Of a stretch of DNA of 64,000 bases, positions 19,966 to 28,144 are shown one piece after another. Origin of the DNA: an uncultured Hyphomicrobiales bacterium. GTDB lineage: Bacteria; Pseudomonadota; Alphaproteobacteria; Rhizobiales; Beijerinckiaceae. Location of the stretch: NCBI GenBank assembly GCA_903861645.1, contig CAIOVE010000043.1:1-64000 (forward strand), written 5' to 3'. Every line of letters starts with the position of its first letter. Positions within the stretch are counted from its first letter, which is position 1. A model generated the notes under the pieces. That model was not told the origin of the DNA. It ran no database searches and saw only the letters and a program-made list of their open reading frames with translations. Both the position numbers and the translations under genes were made by a program.

Positions 19966-21498
19966 ATGTCTGAACCAACCACGAAATCCGGCAAGTGGGA
20001 CGTCGATCACGCGGCGGCGATGCCCGACCTGCCACCCGCGCATGATCCCGCGCTGCGCGACGCGGTCAATCAGGATCGCCTGCCGCGCGATCTCGACGAA
20101 CTCGCCGCCATGGCTCGGCGCGAACTGGAATTGACCCAGTATCCGAGGAAATCCTGGGTGTTGCCGAAAATGGCGCCCGATGGTTCGCGCGCGCTGGATG
20201 TTCTGATCGTCGGCGCGGGGCAGGCCGGGCTTGCGACGGGCTTCGCCCTGTTGCAGCAACGCGTCGACAATATTCTGCTCATTGACGAAAACCCGCCCGG
20301 CCTCGAGGGTCCATGGGCGACCTATGCGCGCATGGACACGTTGCGCACGCAGAAGGACGTCGGCGGCATCGAGTTCGGCGTGCCCAGCCTGTCGCTGCGC
20401 GCGTGGTACGAAGTTCAGCATGGACAGGGCTCCTGGGAAGCGATGTACAAGGCGCCGACCGACGCGTGGCGCCGCTATCTCGAATGGTATCGCGCGGTCA
20501 CGCGCGTGCCCGTGCGCAATCATTGCCGGATGTTGCGCTTTGGTCCGGCGTCCATCGAGGGCCTGATCGAGGTCGATGTCGAGAGCGGCGATGGCGTTCG
20601 TTCAACGCTCTGGGCGCGCACGCTGGCGCTCGCGACGGGCATCGAGGGCAACGGGCGACGCCACATCCCCGCCGTGGTGGCGGACAACGCGCCCAGGAAA
20701 TTCTGGGCGCACACACAGGAAGCGATTGATTTCGCCGCGCTGGCGGGCAAGGACGTCGCGGTGATTGGCGGCGGCGCCTCGGCCTTCGACAACGCGATTG
20801 TCGCCGCCGAAGCCGGCGCGCGGCGCGTCGATCTTTATCATCGCTCGCCGCTGGTGCGACCGGCGAACGCGGTCGCGTGGGGCGAGTTCAACGGCTATCT
20901 CGCGCATTTCGCCGATCTGCCGCTGGCCGATCGATGGCGTTTCACCCGGCGCATGAAGAGTTTTCGCGGCGGGCCGCCCTTGCGCACCATCGCGCGGGCG
21001 CAATCCACGCCCAATCTTGAAATTCACGGCGGCGCGACCTGGTCCGACATCGTCGTTGAAGGCGATCGGTTGCGTGTCGTCGCGACGGACGGCGCGCGCG
21101 CGTTCGATTTTCTCATTCTTGGCACGGGCTACGAGACGGGCCTGCATCTGCGGCCCGAATTCGCCGAGCATCTCGATCTCATCGCGCTCTGGGAAGATGT
21201 CTTTTCGCCGCCCGCGCACGAGCGCGACGAGGGGCTGCTGCGATCCTGCTATGTGGGTCCGAATTTCGAATTACGCGAGAAGCGTCCGGGCGTCGCGCCA
21301 TGGCTGTCGTCGGTTTTCAATTTCAGCCGCGGCGCCAATCTGAGCATGGGCTCCATGTCGATCGGCCTCAGCGGCATCAAGTTCGGCATCCCCCGTCTGG
21401 CGCGCGGCATCACGCGGCGCCTGTTCGTCTCGGACGCCGACGCCTTTTACGAGGGCATGGGCATCTGGCAACAGGGAGACGATATCTATGAACCCTGA
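19966..21498 (+). CDS. FAD/NAD(P)-dependent flavin monooxygenase-like oxidoreductase
   Basis: A 510-residue two-dinucleotide-binding flavoprotein. The FAD Rossmann motif is LIVGAGQAGLATG near residue 75, and the NAD(P) motif is VAVIGGGASAFDNA near 260. The PWATYARMDTLRTQK segment recalls flavin-containing and Baeyer-Villiger monooxygenases. The conserved C-terminal ILGTGYETG block is near 380. The ATG at 19966 is preferred to an in-frame upstream ATG inside the permease gene. In this operon it could hydroxylate or oxygenate the imported ring compound before hydrolysis. A substrate cannot be named from sequence. Confidence 0.87.
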   Translation: MSEPTTKSGKWDVDHAAAMPDLPPAHDPALRDAVNQDRLPRDLDELAAMARRELELTQYPRKSWVLPKMAPDGSRALDVLIVGAGQAGLATGFALLQQRVDNILLIDENPPGLEGPWATYARMDTLRTQKDVGGIEFGVPSLSLRAWYEVQHGQGSWEAMYKAPTDAWRRYLEWYRAVTRVPVRNHCRMLRFGPASIEGLIEVDVESGDGVRSTLWARTLALATGIEGNGRRHIPAVVADNAPRKFWAHTQEAIDFAALAGKDVAVIGGGASAFDNAIVAAEAGARRVDLYHRSPLVRPANAVAWGEFNGYLAHFADLPLADRWRFTRRMKSFRGGPPLRTIARAQSTPNLEIHGGATWSDIVVEGDRLRVVATDGARAFDFLILGTGYETGLHLRPEFAEHLDLIALWEDVFSPPAHERDEGLLRSCYVGPNFELREKRPGVAPWLSSVFNFSRGANLSMGSMSIGLSGIKFGIPRLARGITRRLFVSDADAFYEGMGIWQQGDDIYEP

Positions 21499-21513
21499 CG
21501 AAGGGGCCCGGGC

Positions 21514-22005
21514 ATGAGCGGCGCGATCATCGGCGGTCTGTTTCATGTCGCCATCAAGACCGGCGATCTCGACGCGACGCGTCGCTTCTATTGTGATGTC
21601 ATCGGCTTGATGGAGGCGCCGCGCCCGGATTTCGGTTATCCCGGCGCGTGGCTGGCCGTGCCGACGCCGATGGGTTCCGCGATCATTCACATCTACGCGG
21701 GCGGGCCGGCCATGGGGCCGGATGGCCGCGCGCCAACGGGCAGCGGCGCCATTGATCATCTGTCGTTGAGCGCGTCCGGCTATCATGCGTTCATCGAGCG
21801 ATTTCGCGCGGCGGGTCTCGACTGGCGCGAATTCCTCGTGCCCGGCACGAGCCTCTGGCAGTTGTTCATTTATGATCCGAGCGGCGTGCAACTTGAACTA
21901 ACCTTCGAGGGTCGCGTGGAGAGCGGACCTCCACCCGACATGTCGGAGGCGCGACGTTATCGCGCGGGAGAATCCTTTTTCCGTCCATCGCGTTCGGCTG
22001 CCTGA
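21514..22005 (+). CDS. VOC-superfamily (glyoxalase/dioxygenase-like) protein
   Basis: A 163-residue vicinal-oxygen-chelate protein with two beta-alpha-beta-beta-beta units. The first metal ligand is in GLFHVAIKTGDLDATRRFY (His near residue 11), the second region is IDHLSLSAS near 83, and the glutamate ligand is in PSGVQLELTFEG near 133. The family includes glyoxalases, ring-cleaving dioxygenases and isomerases. A GAAGGGG ribosome site lies upstream. It sits 15 bases after the monooxygenase and 8 bases before the deacetylase-like gene, so it is part of the operon. Confidence 0.87.
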   Translation: MSGAIIGGLFHVAIKTGDLDATRRFYCDVIGLMEAPRPDFGYPGAWLAVPTPMGSAIIHIYAGGPAMGPDGRAPTGSGAIDHLSLSASGYHAFIERFRAAGLDWREFLVPGTSLWQLFIYDPSGVQLELTFEGRVESGPPPDMSEARRYRAGESFFRPSRSAA

Positions 22006-22013
22006 GGTCGACA

Positions 22014-22901
22014 ATGGCAGGCGTGAAACATCCTCCTTCGCACGGGCGGTACGATTACGAATCCGTTCGCGCGCCATCGCCGGTCGCGTGGCCCGATGGC
22101 AAGACGCTCGCCGTCTATATCGCGATCAATCTCGAGCATTTCGAATTCGGCGCCGGATTGGGCGCCACGCTTGTGCCGCCCGCGCCCGGCGAGCCGGACG
22201 TGCTGAATTACACATGGCGCGATTACGGCAATCGTGTCGGCGTCTGGCGCATGATCGACATGCTGGACGAGTTGGCGTTGCCAAGTTCCGTGCTCGTCAA
22301 CAGCGACATCTACGATTATTGCCCCGAGGTGATGGACGCCTTTCGCGCGCGCGGTGACGAAGTGGTGGCGCATGGGCGCACGAACGCCGAACGGCAGGGC
22401 GGTCTCGACGAGGCCGCCGAACGCGCGCTGATCGAGGCGGCGACGCGGCGCATCGCGCAAGCCGAGGGCGGGGCGCCCGCCGGCTGGCTCGGGCCATGGG
22501 TGTCGGAAAGCCTTGTGACGCCCGATTTGCTGCGCGAGGCGGGCTACGCCTATTGCCTCGACTGGTGCATGGATGACCGACCCGTCTGGTTGCGCACGCG
22601 CGACGGCGGTCGGCTGTTGTCCATTCCCTATCCGCAGGAGATCAACGACATTCCGGCGCTCGTCGTCCGCCAGCATGCGGCGCGCGAATTCGCCGACATG
22701 ATCATCGATCAGTTCGACGAAATGCTGGCGCAGTCGCGCGATGGCCCGCTCGTCATGGGCGTCGCGTTGCATCCCTATATCGTCGGTCAGCCGTTCCGGT
22801 TGCGGCAATTGCGGCGGGCTCTCGCGCATATCGCGAGCCATGGCGACCGCGCGTGGCTGACGCGCGCTGGCGACATTGCCCGACGTTTCATCGACGGCTA
22901 G
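22014..22901 (+). CDS. NodB/PuuE-like polysaccharide-deacetylase-fold hydrolase
   Basis: A 295-residue protein of the carbohydrate-esterase-4 (NodB) fold in the PuuE-like branch, which includes a cofactor-free allantoinase acting on a cyclic ureide. It shows VYIAINLEHFEFG near residue 36, DYGNRVGVWRMIDMLDE near 75, and the HGRTNAERQ segment in place of the usual metal-binding HG block. No signal peptide is present, which argues against a cell-wall substrate and for a cytoplasmic C-N hydrolase. It is the last gene of the operon and overlaps the convergent LLM gene tail to tail by four bases. Confidence 0.82.
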   Translation: MAGVKHPPSHGRYDYESVRAPSPVAWPDGKTLAVYIAINLEHFEFGAGLGATLVPPAPGEPDVLNYTWRDYGNRVGVWRMIDMLDELALPSSVLVNSDIYDYCPEVMDAFRARGDEVVAHGRTNAERQGGLDEAAERALIEAATRRIAQAEGGAPAGWLGPWVSESLVTPDLLREAGYAYCLDWCMDDRPVWLRTRDGGRLLSIPYPQEINDIPALVVRQHAAREFADMIIDQFDEMLAQSRDGPLVMGVALHPYIVGQPFRLRQLRRALAHIASHGDRAWLTRAGDIARRFIDG

Positions 22902-23932
22902 GCCGCCTCGGCGAGGGCGTCGAAGGCGCGCAGCGCCGGCATGACCTCGTTGACGAACAGACCAACGGAGCTTTCAAGTTCGGCGATCGACTGATCGCCG
23001 AAAGCGAACTGGCCCACGCAATAATTGCATTGCGCCGTGGCCATCTGCTTCTTGAGGAAAGCGGTGACCGTCGCGGGGCTGCCGGCGACGCCCTTGCCTT
23101 GCTCGTGCAGGATATCGAAGGTTTCGGGCCGCGGATGGCGCTGCATGCGGCCAAGTTTGCGGAACAGATGGGTGAAGCCCGCGTGCCAATGGGGATAGGC
23201 GCGTCGCGCGATGGCTTGCGCCTTCTCGTCGGTTTCGGCGACGACGATGAAGCGGCCAAGGCCCATCAGGGGCAGGGGCTTGCCCGGCTGCGCCTCGCGC
23301 CAAACCCTGCGGAATGTTTCGTTGCACTCGCGCGCTTCGTAATCCATGTCGAGGTTGATCGTATGCCATCCGCGACGCGCGGCGCGATCGGCGCTCTCCG
23401 GCGTATGCACGCCATACCAGACGCGCGGCGTCGGGCGCTGCACGGAGGGAATTTTCAGTTCGAAATCCCGATGTTTTTCGGCCTGCTCGGGCGCGTGGAA
23501 CACGCCTGTCTCGATGGCTTCGAGCACGCGCGGCAGATAGACGCGGAAAATTTCCTCGGTCTTTTCCGTATCGACCCCGAAATAGCCGATTTCGGTCGGC
23601 GATGAGCCGCGGCCGAAGCCGATTTCAACGCGCCCCCGGCTCAACTGGTCAAGCATGCAGATTTCCTGCGCGAGCCGCAGCGGATGATAAAGCGGCAGGG
23701 CATAGACCATGGGGCCAAAGCGCAGTTGCCTGGTTCGCTGCGCGACCGCCGACAGAAATACGTTGGGCGAGGGCGCCATGCCCAGCGGCGTCGCGTGATG
23801 TTCGGCTATGTGATAGGCATGGAAGCCGGCGCGATCATAGAGTTCGATCAGCCGCAGCCGTTCGTCGTAATAGTCGGCGACGGGCAGATGATCGTTGTCC
23901 AGATGATCGAAAATGCCGAATTCCATGGTCAC
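22898..23932 (-). CDS. LLM-class flavin-dependent oxidoreductase
   Basis: A 344-residue luciferase-like monooxygenase beginning TMEFGIFDHLD, with the AEHHATPLGMAPSPN signature near residue 44 and the GRVEIGFGRGSSPTE block near 98. The GTG start at 23932 has GAGGAG six bases upstream. An ATG two codons in is possible. It is the last gene of the minus-strand operon that begins with the solute-binding protein at 29179. It is related in type to the enzyme at 11587 but shorter. It would oxygenate a small organic substrate with reduced flavin supplied by a separate reductase, and no reductase gene is seen nearby. Confidence 0.9.
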   Translation of the reverse strand: MTMEFGIFDHLDNDHLPVADYYDERLRLIELYDRAGFHAYHIAEHHATPLGMAPSPNVFLSAVAQRTRQLRFGPMVYALPLYHPLRLAQEICMLDQLSRGRVEIGFGRGSSPTEIGYFGVDTEKTEEIFRVYLPRVLEAIETGVFHAPEQAEKHRDFELKIPSVQRPTPRVWYGVHTPESADRAARRGWHTINLDMDYEARECNETFRRVWREAQPGKPLPLMGLGRFIVVAETDEKAQAIARRAYPHWHAGFTHLFRKLGRMQRHPRPETFDILHEQGKGVAGSPATVTAFLKKQMATAQCNYCVGQFAFGDQSIAELESSVGLFVNEVMPALRAFDALAEAA

Positions 23933-24018
23933 GCGCGTCTCCTCGAATTTTTATTGATCGCAAATTGCCACATGCGGGAGGCGCGCGGCAAGCCGCGCGC
24001 CCGTCATGCGGCCATGCG

Positions 24019-24399
24019 TCAGACAGGGTCGTAGTAGTGTATTTCGAGCAGGATGCAGCCCTTGTCCGAGCGGAACGGGCCGTGCGCCGCGCCCGGCGGA
24101 CGGCAGGCATAGGTGAAGGACGGAAAGGACTCGCCGCCCTTGCCGTGCGCGTCGTTGCCGACGGTGAGATCGCCGGTGACCAGGAAAACCTCTTCCCAGT
24201 AGTCGTGCACGAAGGGCGCGGTCGTGTAGACGCCGGGATCAAAGCGCAGCAGGCGCGTGCGCGTGCCGCGCTTGTTGGTCTCGTCGAGGCCGCCGGCGAT
24301 GATCTTCTGCGCGATGCCCGGCGGGTAGCCGGCCGGGGTTTCAAAACCCGTCGTCAGGTCGAGCGTGTGAAATTCGTCATGCAGTTTGTTCACGGGCAT
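24019..24399 (-). CDS. Small cupin-domain protein
   Basis: A 126-residue single-domain cupin. The DYWEEVFLVTGDLTVGN segment (residues 65-81) and the PPGAAHGPFRSDKG segment carry the two half-motifs and their likely metal-binding His/Glu residues. An excellent AGGAGGAGAAC ribosome site precedes the ATG at 24399. Small cupins of this kind serve as dioxygenases, isomerases or anti-sigma-factor sensors. In this operon, between UbiD and an LLM oxygenase, a catabolic role is the simplest reading. Confidence 0.85.
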   Translation of the reverse strand: MPVNKLHDEFHTLDLTTGFETPAGYPPGIAQKIIAGGLDETNKRGTRTRLLRFDPGVYTTAPFVHDYWEEVFLVTGDLTVGNDAHGKGGESFPSFTYACRPPGAAHGPFRSDKGCILLEIHYYDPV

Positions 24400-24440
24400 T
24401 GATGTTCTCCTCCTGAGGTGATGGCGCGTTGTCGCGCTGT

Positions 24441-26129
24441 TCATTTCGTGTTGCTGTTCCACGGCACGGGGTCGTTCATGCCGACATCCCGACGGCGCTG
24501 ACCGATCAGTTCGTCGCCGAAGGAAAAATACTCGCTGGCCGTGGCGAGGTTCGCCTGCCGCTCAAGATGCGGCGGCCAGACGCCAAGATCGTAGCCGTGC
24601 CAGGGGTTTTCCGGCTTGAGGGCCGGCAGGCCAAGGCGTTCCCAGATGGCGCGCGCCTCCTCCATGAATTCCTTCTTCGGCAGGGCGACGGGCGCGAACG
24701 GACCCTTGAGCAAGGCGTTGATGAGCACGGACGCGCTCTCGCCATTGTCCCTGGGGCCGCGCGGCCCATGGCCGGGATCCTTGCCGTCGATCACCTTCAT
24801 GTCGTGTTGCGGCTGGCAGCGATAGGACATGGCCCAGAACAGCGCGTCGGCGTTTTCGGGGTCGATGTCCTCGTCAACGGCGATCACCCATTTGCCGGCG
24901 AAGCGATGCAACGTCGCGACGCCTTGCAGCGCGCGCCAGACTTCCGTGGTCGGCAAGCCGCGCTCGAACTGCACGGCGATGACGGCGTAAAGGCTCGTCA
25001 GCGGTTCGTGCATCGCGACGCGCTTGACGCCCTTGATGCCGAGCCCGTTGCGCAGATGGTTCAGCAACACCGGCTCCATAGCAACCTTGCGGATGACGCT
25101 CGATTCGCTCGGCGTCACCTGGCTGATGAACGACGGCACGATGGGATGACGCCGGCGCGTGATGGCCGTCACCTCCATGAAGGCGTTGTATTCCTGCAAA
25201 TTGACATAGCCGTGGGATTCGCCGAAGGGCGCCTCGGGCTCCAGCCATTCTGTGTCGATGAAACCCTCGACGACGATCTCCGCCTCGGCGGGCACCAGCA
25301 GATCGACGGTTTTGGCGCGCACGACGTTGATGGGCGAGCCAACCAGCGCGCCCGCCACCGCCATTTCGTCGAGATGCTCGGGCATTTTCTGCACCGACGT
25401 GTAGGACACCGCGGGCGGGCAGCCGATGACAACAGCGCAGGGCATCTTCTCGCCGCGCGCCTTGTACTTCAGCCAGTGGGTGTAGATGCCGGCGCGCAAC
25501 TCAACGGAAGGATTCATGCCGAGGCGGCGCGGCGCCTTTATCTGGCCGCGGTAGTTGCCGATATTCTGCGTCCCCGTGTCGGGATCGCGCGTGATGTAAT
25601 GCCCCGCCGACAGATAGGGGCCGTTGTCCCAGCCCGGCGTCGAGATCGGCACGGGGATGCCGTCGAGCGCCGCGCCTGGCGCGTTCAGATCATCGCCGAT
25701 GGTGACGATCTCGTGGCAGGGGGCGTCGCTGATTTCGCGCGGCGGCAGGGGTGAGGCGATCGCCTTGACCCAGACGTCGCCGATCGATTCCAGCGGCTTG
25801 CCAAAACCGACGCGGTAAACATCGCGCGTGGCGGCGAGGCCGGCCACCAGAACGGAGGCCGCGAAGGTTCGCTTCTTGCCGTCGGTCGGGTTCGTGAAGA
25901 GAAACGCCTTGCGGTCGGCCTCGGGGATGCCGCCGCGATACTGCCAGCGCACCAGCGGGTGCATCTGCGTATCCTTGTTGATGGGCTCGTCGATCACATG
26001 CAGCAGGCCGGCGCTGGCCAGCGCGCGCACGTGGTCGTGCAGGTCGGGGTAGGCGCGCGCCGGCGCGCCCGCCTCGGGCTTGTAGATGTCGAGCGAGGCG
26101 GGCGTCGTCATGTCGTTGTCGCGGGTCAT
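24441..26129 (-). CDS. UbiD-family prenylated-FMN decarboxylase
   Basis: A 562-residue UbiD-family enzyme, reversibly (de)carboxylating aromatic or alpha,beta-unsaturated acids with prenylated FMN. The APFGESHGYVNLQ motif near residue 310 carries the essential acid, VVIGCPPAVSYTS lies near 240, and ERGLPTTEVWRAL near 405. Its ATG overlaps the stop of the FAD monooxygenase (ATGA), so the two are coupled. The cofactor synthase UbiX is not in the window. With a hydroxylase upstream, the order suggests hydroxylation plus decarboxylation of an aromatic acid. It is unlikely to be the ubiquinone-pathway UbiD because it sits in a catabolic operon. Confidence 0.93.
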   Translation of the reverse strand: MTRDNDMTTPASLDIYKPEAGAPARAYPDLHDHVRALASAGLLHVIDEPINKDTQMHPLVRWQYRGGIPEADRKAFLFTNPTDGKKRTFAASVLVAGLAATRDVYRVGFGKPLESIGDVWVKAIASPLPPREISDAPCHEIVTIGDDLNAPGAALDGIPVPISTPGWDNGPYLSAGHYITRDPDTGTQNIGNYRGQIKAPRRLGMNPSVELRAGIYTHWLKYKARGEKMPCAVVIGCPPAVSYTSVQKMPEHLDEMAVAGALVGSPINVVRAKTVDLLVPAEAEIVVEGFIDTEWLEPEAPFGESHGYVNLQEYNAFMEVTAITRRRHPIVPSFISQVTPSESSVIRKVAMEPVLLNHLRNGLGIKGVKRVAMHEPLTSLYAVIAVQFERGLPTTEVWRALQGVATLHRFAGKWVIAVDEDIDPENADALFWAMSYRCQPQHDMKVIDGKDPGHGPRGPRDNGESASVLINALLKGPFAPVALPKKEFMEEARAIWERLGLPALKPENPWHGYDLGVWPPHLERQANLATASEYFSFGDELIGQRRRDVGMNDPVPWNSNTK

Positions 26130-27355
26130 GCGCGCTCCAGCGTGATCGAATTGGCGCGCGCCTGCATGTCGAGCATGCCGGTGCGGCGAATGAAGGCGCG
26201 GGCCTTCGCGGGATCGGCCGCGGCCGCGGCGAGTTCCTCGAAATTCTTGCGGCGCGCCTCTGGCTCGCGCGCTTCCAGTCGCTTCTTGTTGGCGATCGTT
26301 TGCGCCTGCGTGAATTCGACGGTCACGGTGCGGCGTTGCAGGTCATAGAGATCTAGCAGGGTCTCGGATTCGCCATCGGCGACGACGCGCCCGAGCTTGT
26401 CGCCGAGATTGTCGGCGTCCTGCAAACCGCCGTTCAGGCCCATGCCGCCAATCGAGTTGTTGAGGTGTGCGGAATCGCCGGCCAACAACACGCGGCCCTT
26501 GCGGAAGGTCGAGGCGACGCGCTGGTTGATCGTGTAGATATTCTTGTGAACGATGTCATATGGTTTCGACGATGGGAAGAACCGCTGGAGACGCGCTTGC
26601 GCGGCCTCGTCGTTCATCAACGATTCCTCCGACACGTTGGGATCGGCCGGATAGACCGTGCGCCACAGGCCGGGCGGCCCATTGGCCGAGACCTTGAAGC
26701 AATTGCACCATTCCTCGGGGTCGGCGAAATAGCTGCGCTCGCAATAGCCGCGGTTGGCGCGGAAATCGAAGGGCGTCGTCAGCACGAGAAAGCGTTCGTC
26801 GTAGGTGAAGCCCTCGAAGCCGATGCCCGATTGCTTGCGCACGATGCTGCGGCCGCCGTCCGCGCCCACGAGCCATGCGCCGACGTGGCGCTTTTCGCCA
26901 TCAGGGCCGCGCGCGATGACGCTCGCCGAGCGCGCGTCCTGATCGATCGAGATGATCTCGTGATTGAACAGCACCTCGACGTTCGGCATTTTTTCCAGCC
27001 GGTCGAGGATCAACCGCGCCGTCTTGAACTGTTCGCATTGCACGACATACGGGTAGGCCGTTTCGCCCGCCAGAACGGCATGGTCGAATTCGGCGATCAA
27101 TTGGCCCGTCGGGCGGTCCCAGAACTGGAAAATGGGCGTCACGAGGCCGACGCGCGCCATGTCCTCGGCGAGGCCGGCCGCGCCCATGATTTCGAGCGTG
27201 GCGGGATGGGTCGTGGCCGCGCGCGGATCGTCCTGCAAGCAGGGGTTCACGTCGAACACGCGCACGGGAATGCCGCGTCGCCCGAGCAGCAGCGCGCAGA
27301 ACAGGCCGACGGGGCCGCCGCCGGCGATCAACACTCGCTTATCGTCGCTGGTCAT
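26126..27355 (-). CDS. FAD-dependent aromatic hydroxylase (PHBH/UbiH type)
   Basis: A 409-residue class A flavoprotein monooxygenase. The FAD motif GGGPVGLFCALLLGRRG is at residues 12-28, the DG motif VGADGGRSIVRK near 165, and the GD motif LLAGDSAHLNNSIGGMGLN near 295. It should hydroxylate an activated aromatic ring with NAD(P)H and O2. It lies between the DUF2848 gene (27-base gap) and UbiD (ATGA overlap). Related enzymes include 4-hydroxybenzoate and 3-(3-hydroxyphenyl)propionate hydroxylases. The substrate is not deducible here. Confidence 0.92.
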   Translation of the reverse strand: MTSDDKRVLIAGGGPVGLFCALLLGRRGIPVRVFDVNPCLQDDPRAATTHPATLEIMGAAGLAEDMARVGLVTPIFQFWDRPTGQLIAEFDHAVLAGETAYPYVVQCEQFKTARLILDRLEKMPNVEVLFNHEIISIDQDARSASVIARGPDGEKRHVGAWLVGADGGRSIVRKQSGIGFEGFTYDERFLVLTTPFDFRANRGYCERSYFADPEEWCNCFKVSANGPPGLWRTVYPADPNVSEESLMNDEAAQARLQRFFPSSKPYDIVHKNIYTINQRVASTFRKGRVLLAGDSAHLNNSIGGMGLNGGLQDADNLGDKLGRVVADGESETLLDLYDLQRRTVTVEFTQAQTIANKKRLEAREPEARRKNFEELAAAAADPAKARAFIRRTGMLDMQARANSITLERA

Positions 27356-27382
27356 CTTGATTTTCTTGTCCTTGCTGGTTTC

Positions 27383-28105
27383 TCAGCCCGCGTTCGGCAG
27401 GGTTGCGATCGCATAGCCATGCGCGATCCGCCTGTGCAACACGGGATCCTCGATCTCGAAATCGAACCGGCCCGATGGGCGCACGCCGCCCTTCGCGGCG
27501 AGCGTGCCGCAGAACATCGCCGTGCCCTCGGCGAGCCCCGCCGCGCCGGACGCCAGCGCCATCAATTCGCGCGGGTCGAGCATCGCCGCGACCGTGCCTT
27601 CCTGATAGGGAACGCTCGCGCCATTCTCGGCGATGCGCGAGCGAAGGATGAGCTGGTCCCAATGGGGAACAGCTTCGTCGAACAGCCAGAAATCGGGCGA
27701 GATGGGCTTGTCGCACATCTGCTTGGAGACGGTGACATTGTAAGCCTCGACCTTGCGATCGGTGTGGTCCGAGCCGACGCCGACCCACAGGGAACCGCGG
27801 TCGCGTAGCAGCACGAACTCGACCTCGCCGCTCGACGCGTCGCCGATTGCCTCGATGGCGGTCGTGGTGGTCAGGCGCGACGCCGAGGCGCGGTAGAACA
27901 CCGGCACGCTCGCCGGCCGCTGGACGCCGATTTCCTCGAGTTCGCGGATGTGTTTTTCAACCGCGGCGCGGTCGCGGCCAGTCCAGCCCGCGACGATGAG
28001 ATGGCGAATATCGACGTCGCGCGAAACGACGCCGGCGGTCGAATGGAAGCGAAGCGCGAGAACGGTCAAGGCGGCGGAATCTCCACGGGGAATGTCGGGA
28101 TTCAC
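27383..28105 (-). CDS. DUF2848 family protein
   Basis: A protein of up to 240 residues of the DUF2848 family, which shares the fumarylacetoacetate-hydrolase-like style of motifs. The characteristic WVGVGSDHTDRKVEAY block (near 107) is followed by VSKQMCDKP. The function is unknown, but the family often accompanies aromatic-acid catabolism genes. The GTG at 28105 has no ribosome site, and a TTG at about 28069 preceded by GGAG is an alternative. It lies between the receptor gene and the FAD monooxygenase in the same operon. Confidence 0.8.
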   Translation of the reverse strand: MNPDIPRGDSAALTVLALRFHSTAGVVSRDVDIRHLIVAGWTGRDRAAVEKHIRELEEIGVQRPASVPVFYRASASRLTTTTAIEAIGDASSGEVEFVLLRDRGSLWVGVGSDHTDRKVEAYNVTVSKQMCDKPISPDFWLFDEAVPHWDQLILRSRIAENGASVPYQEGTVAAMLDPRELMALASGAAGLAEGTAMFCGTLAAKGGVRPSGRFDFEIEDPVLHRRIAHGYAIATLPNAG

Positions 28106-28144
28106 GCTAGCGGTTGGTGGCGCTTCAAGTCAATCAACGGGCGT

